Shown: in pieces, positions 5,370 through 11,086 of the stretch | Layout: every line of letters begins with the position of its first letter | How positions within the stretch are numbered: the stretch's first letter is position 1 | Notes under the pieces: model-generated | Told to the model about the DNA's origin: nothing | Seen by the model: only the letters and a program-made list of their open reading frames with translations | Databases searched by the model: none | DNA from: Coriobacteriia bacterium | GTDB lineage: Bacteria > Actinomycetota > Coriobacteriia > Anaerosomatales > PALSA-660 | Assembly: GCA_030652345.1 (NCBI GenBank) | Contig: JAUSAU010000065.1 | Span: 1 to 11,086, forward strand | Reading direction: 5' to 3' | Length of the DNA stretch: 11,086 bases | Program-made: the position numbers and the translations under genes

Positions 5370-6945
5370 TTGGGGGCCTTCCTCCCGGGTGGCAACTGCA
5401 GTAGTGCGATGAATACCCGTTCGGATGGCACCTGACGCACGGGAAGCTGCGGTAGGTGTGCTCTTGGACGCGCGGATGGCTGAAGGTGGCGCTCGACCAT
5501 GCGCGGCTCGGACTGTGACACGACGCGCAGGATGTGCCGTAGTGGTTGGAGGGGGCGGAGTGGCAGGAAGCGCATGACCTCGAGGAGGGGTGCGTGTGAG
5601 CCCATGAAGACCCGGGCCTCGTGTGGCAGGAGGCGCATGAGACCGGATAGCCGCGGTGCTTCGCCTTGTGACAGGTTGCGCAGTTGAGCCCGGCGCTGTG
5701 CTTGAACACGGCGCTCGCGAACGCCTTGCCCGGGGTGTGGCACGTCCTGCACGTGCTGCCGTAGTGGTTCGCGGGCGCCTTGTGGCACTGACCGCAGTTC
5801 ATCGACGCCTTGTGCCTGAAGACGGTCCTCGCGAACGCGATACGCGGCGTGTGACAGGTACTGCACGACGAACCGAAGTGCTTGGCTGGCGCCCGGTGAC
5901 ATGAGGCGCACGAAGTCGATGACGGGTGGCTGAACGCCCATGACGATCCGGGGTTCGTGTGGCAGGTCGCGCATGCCCCGCTGCGATGGCCGCTCGGGCG
6001 CGGGTGGCACGATGCGCAGTCGTTGGACGTGTGGCGGAATACGGTCTTCTTGAACGGGGTGGACGGCGAGTGACAACTCGTGCAGGAGCCGGAGAAGTGG
6101 CGCGCGGGGGCCGCATGGCACGACGTGCACGCCGTCGCTCCGACGTGATCGAACGACGCGGCCTTGAAGCCGGCGGCCGGGCTATGGCACGTGGCGCAGG
6201 TGCCCGGGAAGTGCTTCGTCGGCGCCTTGTGGCACGAGACGCAGTCGGTCGAGGCCGGATGTGCGAACGCCCATGCCGGGCCGGGTCGGTGGCATGTCGA
6301 ACACGCCCCGCGGGCCTGATGCTTCGGCTGATGGCATGTCGCGCACGCCGTCTTCGCCAGATCGTGGCACTCCGTACAGGTCACCTTCACGTGAAGCGCG
6401 ACCGTGGACTCGATGCTGCCCGACGTCTGCACGCTGAGGGCACGCCCCTGCGTATCCGACGTTCCGGGCTTCAGGATGCCCGCCTTCTTGAGAGCGGAGA
6501 TCGAGACCTTGTGTCCGGTCTCACGGTGGCACTGGATGCAGTTCGCCTTGCCGGCGTGCTGGCGATGCGAGAAGCCGGACGGCGTCACCTTGTTCGTGAT
6601 GTCGGCGTGGCAGCGCAGGCACCGCTCGTTGGGTACCTCGACGTCGCCTCCCGGGAACTTCGGGTCGCCCGCCACATGGACCCACAGCTCCTTGGCCGCG
6701 ATCACCTTGTGGGTGACGTGGTTCCAGGTGCCGGGGTCCACATGGCAGTCGACACAGTCCGTGTTCCGGTGAGCCCCTGCGCTCCAGGCGGTGTAGAAGG
6801 GTTGCATCTCATGGCAGGAGTTGCAGAAGGCGGGAGCTTCCGAGGCCTTGAACGCCGGGACGGAGGCGAAGGCCGCGCCGACGACACCCAGCAGAATCGC
6901 CAGGGTCACCAGCGGGTGGGTCATGAGAGCGGTTCGAAGACGCAT
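5362..6945 (-). CDS. Membrane-anchored NapC/NirT-like multihaem cytochrome c, 22 CXXCH motifs
   Basis: The ATG at 6943-6945 is chosen because a perfect GGAGGTGA SD ends 8 bases upstream. The in-frame GTG at 6957 lies inside that SD. The product has 527 aa: one TM segment near residues 10-32, then a NapC/NrfH-like head with CNSCHEM (41), CVDCH (64), CLRCH (109) and CIQCH (136). CXXCH sites follow at 190, 201, 215, 235, 250, 273, 288, 310, 325, 346, 361, 384, 399, 422, 437, 458, 473 and 503, giving 22 in total. From 235 to 477 they alternate 15 and 21-23 residues apart, forming seven two-haem modules of about 37 residues with recurring H(F/Y)G and F(R/K/S)H histidines. The C-terminus carries FPCVRCHPNGY and CSCH (516-519). 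It is a longer paralogue of the next gene. The likely role is quinol oxidation and long-range electron transfer across the envelope. Site C lies 53-79 bases upstream of its start. Confidence 0.93.
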   Translation of the reverse strand: MRLRTALMTHPLVTLAILLGVVGAAFASVPAFKASEAPAFCNSCHEMQPFYTAWSAGAHRNTDCVDCHVDPGTWNHVTHKVIAAKELWVHVAGDPKFPGGDVEVPNERCLRCHADITNKVTPSGFSHRQHAGKANCIQCHRETGHKVSISALKKAGILKPGTSDTQGRALSVQTSGSIESTVALHVKVTCTECHDLAKTACATCHQPKHQARGACSTCHRPGPAWAFAHPASTDCVSCHKAPTKHFPGTCATCHSPAAGFKAASFDHVGATACTSCHAAPARHFSGSCTSCHSPSTPFKKTVFRHTSNDCASCHPRPSGHRSGACATCHTNPGSSWAFSHPSSTSCASCHRAPAKHFGSSCSTCHTPRIAFARTVFRHKASMNCGQCHKAPANHYGSTCRTCHTPGKAFASAVFKHSAGLNCATCHKAKHRGYPVSCASCHTRPGSSWAHTHPSSRSCASCHSAPSNHYGTSCASCHSPSRAWSSATFSHPRVQEHTYRSFPCVRCHPNGYSSHYCSCHPGGRPPSD

Positions 6946-6997
6946 GATGGGGCTCACCTCCTACGCGGACACCGGTTCACAGCATCGGTCGGGCGCA

Positions 6998-7024
6998 TGA
7001 GACGGAGATGAGGGGGGAGTGAGT
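6998..7024. promoter_or_regulatory. Operator-like site C upstream of the cytochrome pair
   Basis: TGAGA (6998), TGAGG (7009) and TGAGT (7020) form three tandem half-sites, each exactly 11 bp apart. The first 14 bases differ at one position from site B (TGAGACNGAGATGAG-type). A -10-like GATGCT (complement 6981-6986) lies 11 bases from the nearest half-site. It lies in the gap between the divergent cytochrome gene (-) and selC (+). Confidence 0.6.
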
Positions 7025-7045
7025 CTTTCCTTAGGGAAGGCCCGG

Positions 7046-7063
7046 GGCCGCCCACCCGCGGCC
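7046..7063. other. Short GC-rich hairpin between site C and the selC promoter
   Basis: Perfect 6-bp arms GGCCGC (7046-7051) and GCGGCC (7058-7063) enclose a 6-base loop. Function unknown. It lies upstream of the selC promoter, and such short arms can occur by chance in GC-rich DNA. Confidence 0.25.
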
Positions 7064-7093
7064 GTGCTCACCGACGGTGCACCGTGGGCTCCG

Positions 7094-7122
7094 TTGACAC
7101 CCCACACAGGCGGCCCCACAAT
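7094..7122 (+). promoter_or_regulatory. selC promoter (TTGACA-17-CACAAT)
   Basis: A perfect -35 TTGACA (7094-7099) is followed after 17 bases by CACAAT (7117-7122), which matches four of six -10 positions. Transcription would begin about 3-4 bases before the mature tRNA 5' end at 7133. Confidence 0.75.
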
Positions 7123-7132
7123 CCAAATGCTT

Positions 7133-7229
7133 GGAGGCGGTTCTCGGCTGGTGCCGGGCCTGGTCTTCAAAACCAGCGTGGGGCGTGAAGAGCGTCCCGG
7201 GTGTGTTCGATTCGCACGCGCCTCCGCCA
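7133..7229 (+). tRNA. selC: tRNA-Sec (UCA anticodon)
   Basis: The 97-base gene includes an encoded CCA (7227-7229) and has the hallmarks of bacterial tRNA-Sec. The acceptor is GGAGGCGG/GCGCCTCC (7133-7140 with 7218-7225). A 6-bp D stem with a 4-base TGGT loop spans 7143-7158. The 5-bp anticodon stem carries loop CTTCAAA with anticodon TCA at 7167-7169. A long variable arm has a 6-bp stem (about 7177-7200). The T arm is GTGTG-TTCGATT-CGCAC (7201-7217), and the discriminator is G7226. Seven of the eight expected acceptor pairs form; the eighth would be G7140 opposite G7218. It charges with Ser, is converted to Sec and is delivered by SelB, whose gene end lies at the left of this window. Confidence 0.95.
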
Positions 7230-7240
7230 GCGCGGATCCT

Positions 7241-7279
7241 CGAAGGGTGCACCGGCAACTTCGCCGGGTGCGCCCTTCG
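7241..7279. terminator. Hairpin between selC and the photolyase gene, probably bidirectional
   Basis: Arms beginning CGAAGGG (7241) and ending CCCTTCG (7279) pair over about 16 positions, with a GT wobble or mismatch and one bulge, around an AACTTC loop. It lies 12 bases after selC and 15 bases past the stop of the convergent photolyase gene, so it can serve both. A modest T-containing stretch (TCGTT) follows on the + strand. Confidence 0.55.
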
Positions 7280-7293
7280 TCGTTCCGGCTGCG

Positions 7294-8706
7294 TCAGGGC
7301 GCCGCTCTCTTGAGCGCCGCGAAGACGGCGAGAGCGCGCCGCCGCGCCTCAGCGTGGTCGATGATGGGAGCCGGGTACTCGCACCCGATCGTCACGCCGG
7401 CACGCGCCAGAACGTCGGCGGGAGCCTCCCAGGGGTGGTGGATCCAGCGGTCGGGAACGGCCGCGAGCTCGGGCAACCATCGGCGCACGTATGAGCCGTC
7501 CGCGTCGAAACGCGTGCCCTGGGTCGCGGGGTTGAACACACGCACGTAGGGGGCCGCATCAGCACCCGAGCCCGCGACCCACTGCCAGCCGAAGGTGTTG
7601 TTCGCCGTGTCAGCGTCGAACAGCCCCTGCGCGAACCACGCGGCACCGGACTGCCACGGCAGGAGAAGGTCCTTGACGAGGAAGGACGCGGTCACCATGC
7701 GGGACCGGTTGTGCATCCATCCGGTCGCAGCCAGTTCGCGCATGCCCGCGTCGACCATGGGGAAGCCGGTCTCCCCGCGCTGCCACGACGCGAGTCCCTC
7801 GTCGTCTCGGCTCCACGGGAACGTCGAGAACCCGTCGCGAAGCGGTCGTTCGACGGTATGGGGGAACGCCTCGAGCAGGTTGTACGCGAACTCGCGCCAG
7901 AGCAGTTGTCGGAGGAACGGCTCGGCGCAGCCGGCTTCCTCAGCGGCCGTCCAGACTCGAGCGGCCGAGATCTCACCGTGGCGGAGATGGGGGGAGAGCA
8001 TGGACGTCCCGCGCCGGCCGGGTACGTCGCGCTCGTCGGCGTAGTCCGCCAGCGCATCGGCCAGGAATCGGTCGAGTCGATCCCGTGCGCCGGCCTCGCC
8101 CGGCTCCCAGCCGCCCGCATCGAGCTGATCGTCGTCTCCGGGTCGCAGGTCGGGCGCCGGGACGTGTGACTCGGGCCACGACTCCGGGGCCGGGATCGAG
8201 GCCGGGGCCCCGCCGAGGCCTCCGAGGTGCAGATGCTCCCGCGCTGTGCGGGCGAACGGCGAGAACACCGTGTACGGCGTCCCGGCGGCCGAAGTGACCT
8301 CTGCCGGGTCGTGCAGGAGCTCGACGTCGCGTGTGACGACGCGGACGCCTGCCTCCGCGAGCGCCGCGTCCATCGTGCTATCGGTCGCCAGGTGCTCGGG
8401 CCATCTCCGGCGGGAGCGGAACACGGTATCGGCGCCGATCTCCCGCGCGAGCGCCGCGAGTACCTCCGGTGCAGCACCCGTCCGACGGATGAGCCGCGAT
8501 CCGCGAGTCTGCAGCGAAGCGTCGAGGGCATCGAGCGACCGCCGCAGCCACATCGCTCCGGCGCCCCGTGTCCGGCGTGCGCTTCGGACGGGATCGTCGA
8601 CGAAGACCGGCACTATCGCGCGTCCGCTCGCCATAGCGGCGGCCACGGTCGGGTTGTCGGCGAGGCGCAGGTCGTCGGTGAAGAGCAGGATCACGGGTGA
8701 GGACAT
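7294..8706 (-). CDS. phrB: Deoxyribodipyrimidine photolyase, class I (FAD-dependent)
   Basis: This light-driven enzyme splits UV-induced cyclobutane pyrimidine dimers in DNA. The 470 aa match the usual length. The N-terminal Rossmann-like antenna domain begins LLFTDDLRLADNP. The FAD domain has SMLSPHLRHGEIS (about 235-247), WREFAYNLL (270-278), GETGFPMVDAGMREL (311-325), GWMHNRSRMVTASFLVKDL (329-347) and ANNTFGWQWVAGSGADAAPY (368-387). Trp298, Trp351 and Trp374 line up with the E. coli electron-transfer triad (306/359/382), and Asn370 with the FAD-contacting Asn378. These alignments are from memory. The ATG at 8704-8706 is chosen because homology starts there; the upstream frame is open but has no family sequence. 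The SD is weak (AGGCG). A blue-light receptor role cannot be excluded, but all repair-type residues are intact. Its presence suggests a habitat exposed to light or inherited repair capacity. Confidence 0.93.
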   Translation of the reverse strand: MSSPVILLFTDDLRLADNPTVAAAMASGRAIVPVFVDDPVRSARRTRGAGAMWLRRSLDALDASLQTRGSRLIRRTGAAPEVLAALAREIGADTVFRSRRRWPEHLATDSTMDAALAEAGVRVVTRDVELLHDPAEVTSAAGTPYTVFSPFARTAREHLHLGGLGGAPASIPAPESWPESHVPAPDLRPGDDDQLDAGGWEPGEAGARDRLDRFLADALADYADERDVPGRRGTSMLSPHLRHGEISAARVWTAAEEAGCAEPFLRQLLWREFAYNLLEAFPHTVERPLRDGFSTFPWSRDDEGLASWQRGETGFPMVDAGMRELAATGWMHNRSRMVTASFLVKDLLLPWQSGAAWFAQGLFDADTANNTFGWQWVAGSGADAAPYVRVFNPATQGTRFDADGSYVRRWLPELAAVPDRWIHHPWEAPADVLARAGVTIGCEYPAPIIDHAEARRRALAVFAALKRAAP

Positions 8707-8835
8707 CAGTGGGCGCCTGTCTCGTCGATGTTGTCGACTATGTACCCGCGGGCGGGGTGCGAGACGGGCGGTCACCGCGCGTGGCACAGACGCGCCGATC
8801 CGAGATCCCGGGGAAGCGCGCTTGCGCAGCGGTTG

Positions 8836-8841
8836 TATAGT
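8836..8841 (+). promoter_or_regulatory. Candidate -10 element for the secreted repeat protein
   Basis: TATAGT matches five of six -10 positions and lies 106 bases before the ATG at 8948, in otherwise GC-rich DNA. No recognisable -35 is seen at the proper distance, so this is tentative. The rest of the divergent gap 8707-8947 shows only a short GTCGA/TCGAC inverted repeat (8724-8738) near the photolyase start. Confidence 0.3.
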
Positions 8842-8947
8842 TGGAGCGCGTCCCGGCACCGGACGCCGCGCTTGGCACGGCGGTGGCTGGGATGTGGTGG
8901 GTCCTTCGCGGGCCGACCGACACCCAACGGGTAAGGTGCTCTCAACA

Positions 8948-11086
8948 ATGCTGAAGCTGCAACGCCTGTTCCAGATCCTGCTCGTCTCGCTCGTGCTGTC
9001 GGCGGGGCTTGTCGCATCGCCCTGCGCGGCGTTCGGTGACACGCTGTCGTGGGCCGATCACACCTACTACGGGCCCGACGACCCGAGGGACGGACTGGGC
9101 GATCCGATCACGGGCGCTGCCCTCGGCGCGCTCGAGTCCGCTTCGTTCGTCTCGAGTTCGACGGGTTGGGCCGTGGGCGGACAGATACCCAACCAGCAGG
9201 TCAGCAAGGTACACGCGCCGCTGTGCGTGAGGACCGCGAACGCGGGAGCGTCGTGGCAGGTCGTCACGGTCCCCGGTTCCGGGATCGACTGGAACGGCGT
9301 CGTCGCAGTGAGCACGACCTGCGTCGTCGCGGTCGGCGGCGAGGGCACGATCGCGCGCTTCGACGGCATGTCGTGGACCACGACGACCGCCGCCGGTTGG
9401 ACGGGCAAGGCGTTGCGCGCAGTGGCGTTCGCCGACGCGAACACCGGTTGGGCGGTCGGCGACGGCTTGGGCATCCTCGGTACGACCGACGGCGGCCTGA
9501 CGTGGAGTGAGTTGCGCGCGCCCAGTGCCGGTGTCGATCTGCGTGCGATCGCGGTGCTGGATGCGACGCACGCTGTGGCGGTCGGTAACGGACAGCCGAT
9601 CTACCTCTCGGGAGGGTCCTGGATCGCCGCCTCATCGTCCCCCGGGCAGATGCGCGGCGTTTCCTACGTGGGCGGGACGAACCTGATCGCTGTCGGTGAC
9701 AGCGCGGCGTACTGGACATCCGGCAACGGTGGTGCGACGTGGGTCGCGCACGCCCTGCCCCTGCTCGCAGGCTACGGAGCGTCGGAGAGCGGCGCCCGGT
9801 CGCTCGCGTTCAGGAATGCGACCGACGGCATGATCGTCGGGGATTACGAGATGGTCTGGCGCACGACCGACGGCGGAGCCACGTGGACGGTGTCGCGCAT
9901 CCAGGAGTGGCACGATCAGCAGAATGTGCGCCTGCTGACCTGCGTCGTCTTCCCGGTCGGTACGGTCGGCGCGCCTCCGATCGTGGTCGGCCACGACACG
10001 ACGTTCCCCGCATGGTCGACCGGTCAGAAGGGTTGGGCTTGGAGGGGCACGTGGACCACGGTCGCCCCCACACTCCCGACTGCTCCGACCGGCCTCGCGG
10101 CCTCCCCGGGCATCCCCGCGCCGCGCGTGAGCCTGTCATGGACCGACGCGTCAGACAACGAGCTGCGGTTCCTCGTCGAGCGTGCCAGCGGCGGCGGCTC
10201 GTTCGTTCCGATCCAGAACCTCGTCGCCAACACCACGAGCACCGAGGACACCTCCGTCGCGATGGACGTGCAGTACGTCTATCGGGTCAAGGCCGTCGGT
10301 GACGCCGGATCGTCCGGTTACTCGAACACCGCCACGATCACGCTGCTCACCGGCCCGCCGGCGCCGGTCACCTCGCACGCCGTCTCGCCGTCGGTCCCCA
10401 ACGGGCTCAATGGTTGGTATCGCACGGCGTACCCGACGGTCTCGATCTCGCGGGACATCACGGGAACGACGTACTGGCATTGGGACACGACATCGACGGT
10501 CTCCTCGAGCGGTGCCGCGAATGCTGTCGTCGGTCTGCCTGAGCGTCCCGACGGCGGGCTCTATCACGGCGCTCGCACGCTGCACTACTGGTCCGTCTCA
10601 TCTGCGGGCGTCACCGAGACCCCGGAGCACGCAGCCTCCGTCAAGTACGACGGGCTGTCGCCGGGCGCCGTCGGCGTCGTCAACCGCGGGCAGTCAGAGA
10701 CGGCCTCCCGTGCCGTCAGCGTCGAGGCCACGATGACCGACGCGGAGTCGGGCCCGGGTTACGCCGGTATCTCGGTCGACGGCGGCGCTTCGTTCGCCGC
10801 CACGGTGGCGTGCTCGCCGTCGCTGCGTACGACGGTGACGGTGCCCGCCGGAAACGGCCTGAAGACCATCGTGGTCCGCTTCACCGATATGGCCGGCAAC
10901 GCCGGAACGAGCATCACGGCGGAAGTCACGCTCGCCGAGCCGGCTCCCGCGCCCATCACCGCCCTTCATCTGTCGCCGGCCGTCCCGAACGGTTCGGGCG
11001 GCTGGTATCGCGGCACCTTCCCGTCCGCTTCGATCTCGCGTGACATCGCCGGGACCACGTTCTGGCACTGGGATGGTGCCTCCGAC
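8948..11086 (+). CDS. Secreted beta-propeller / FnIII / Ig-like repeat surface protein (3' end outside window)
   Basis: The frame is open from the ATG at 8948 to the right edge: 713 residues, no stop. AAGG lies 11 bases upstream. A signal peptide (about 1-28, hydrophobic LLVSLVLSAGLVA, then CAAFG) directs export. Residues about 40-370 form a propeller-like region of the YCF48/BNR type. It has Asp-box-like turns TANAGASW (96-103), TTDGGLTW (179-186), TSGNGGATW (257-265) and TTDGGATW (306-313), and repeated GWAVG or VAVG strands. A fibronectin type III-like domain follows at about 377-468 (PTAPTGLAAS, LSWTDASDNE, YVYRVKAV). A longer unit starts at 480 (SPSVPNGLNGWYR then ISRDITGTTYWHWD) and begins again at 676, about 196 residues later. 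Each unit includes an Ig-like stretch ending TDMAGNAG. It is probably an adhesin or other cell-surface protein. The anchor and further repeats would lie beyond the window. No functional link to the cytochromes is visible. Confidence 0.85.
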   Translation, partial: MLKLQRLFQILLVSLVLSAGLVASPCAAFGDTLSWADHTYYGPDDPRDGLGDPITGAALGALESASFVSSSTGWAVGGQIPNQQVSKVHAPLCVRTANAGASWQVVTVPGSGIDWNGVVAVSTTCVVAVGGEGTIARFDGMSWTTTTAAGWTGKALRAVAFADANTGWAVGDGLGILGTTDGGLTWSELRAPSAGVDLRAIAVLDATHAVAVGNGQPIYLSGGSWIAASSSPGQMRGVSYVGGTNLIAVGDSAAYWTSGNGGATWVAHALPLLAGYGASESGARSLAFRNATDGMIVGDYEMVWRTTDGGATWTVSRIQEWHDQQNVRLLTCVVFPVGTVGAPPIVVGHDTTFPAWSTGQKGWAWRGTWTTVAPTLPTAPTGLAASPGIPAPRVSLSWTDASDNELRFLVERASGGGSFVPIQNLVANTTSTEDTSVAMDVQYVYRVKAVGDAGSSGYSNTATITLLTGPPAPVTSHAVSPSVPNGLNGWYRTAYPTVSISRDITGTTYWHWDTTSTVSSSGAANAVVGLPERPDGGLYHGARTLHYWSVSSAGVTETPEHAASVKYDGLSPGAVGVVNRGQSETASRAVSVEATMTDAESGPGYAGISVDGGASFAATVACSPSLRTTVTVPAGNGLKTIVVRFTDMAGNAGTSITAEVTLAEPAPAPITALHLSPAVPNGSGGWYRGTFPSASISRDIAGTTFWHWDGASD
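10385..11086 (+). repeat. Start of a long coding repeat (about 588-nt unit) in the secreted protein
   Basis: The first unit starts at 10385 (SP-x-VPNG-x-x-GWYR, then ISRDI-x-GTT-Y/F-WHWD). The same pattern restarts at 10973 in the same frame, giving a unit of 588 bases (196 residues). The second unit runs off the window. Confidence 0.75.

Noticed and set aside
4215..5435. Long + strand open frame opposite the 12-haem cytochrome
   Set aside because: It is antisense to a clear multihaem protein and overlaps its terminator hairpin region; no SD or domain supports it.
6946..6957. GTG start at 6957 for the 22-haem cytochrome
   Set aside because: The GTG lies inside the GGAGGTGA ribosome-binding site that properly serves the ATG at 6945.
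5959..7011. Long + strand open frame opposite the 22-haem cytochrome
   Set aside because: It is the antisense shadow of CXXCH repeats and is Arg/Val/Ala-rich with no recognisable domain.
9017..9031. Lipoprotein-type cysteine in the signal peptide of the secreted protein
   Set aside because: The residues before Cys26 (VASP) do not fit a lipobox, and an ordinary signal-peptidase site after CAA or AFG fits better.
8709..9042. N-terminal extension of the photolyase open frame up to 9042
   Set aside because: The 112 extra residues show no family similarity and would overlap the signal-peptide region of the divergent secreted protein. Photolyase homology starts at the ATG at 8706.

Overview
The window is GC-rich DNA with the gene content of an anaerobic actinobacterium. 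The best guess is a Coriobacteriia-like lineage. This rests on the high GC, the selenocysteine machinery (selB, selC) and very large membrane-anchored multihaem c-type cytochromes. No rRNA or other taxonomic marker is present, so the placement is inference.

Layout: (1) 2-613, the 3' end of selB on the + strand. (2) 645-3225, a minus-strand operon: a small membrane-anchored Pro/Ser/Asp-rich protein, then an OmpR-family response regulator, then a HAMP/HisKA sensor kinase. (3) 3421-4056 (-), an exported Asp/Cys-rich repeat protein with one possible CX4CH haem site. (4) 4281-6945 (-), two overlapping genes for paralogous multihaem cytochromes. Each has a NapC/NirT-like tetrahaem head and a tail of haem modules, with 22 and 12 canonical CXXCH motifs, and each ends in an unusual CXCH. 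(5) 7133-7229 (+), tRNA-Sec (selC) with its own promoter and a downstream hairpin. (6) 7294-8706 (-), a class I photolyase. (7) 8948 to the right edge (+), a secreted beta-propeller/FnIII/Ig-like repeat protein with no stop inside the window.

The most interesting pattern is regulatory. Upstream of each minus-strand unit (regulator operon, Asp/Cys-rich protein, cytochrome pair) lies a site built from TGAGA-like half-sites repeated every 11 bp on one face of the helix. This is the geometry expected for an OmpR/PhoB-family regulator. In all three sites a GATACT-like hexamer lies on the downstream side at a matching spacing. I infer that the two-component system encoded here controls itself, the Asp/Cys-rich protein and the cytochromes as one regulon. 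That would form a sensor-controlled envelope electron conduit: membrane quinol oxidation by the NapC-like heads, then electron transfer outward along tails of repeated two-haem modules.

The block of minus-strand genes sits between selB and selC, which suggests it may have been inserted between selenocysteine genes. The window alone cannot prove that. No stretch longer than about 300 bases lacks a gene. The largest gaps are 3226-3420, 4057-4280, 6946-7132 and 8707-8947, and each holds the regulatory or hairpin elements listed or little that I can recognise.
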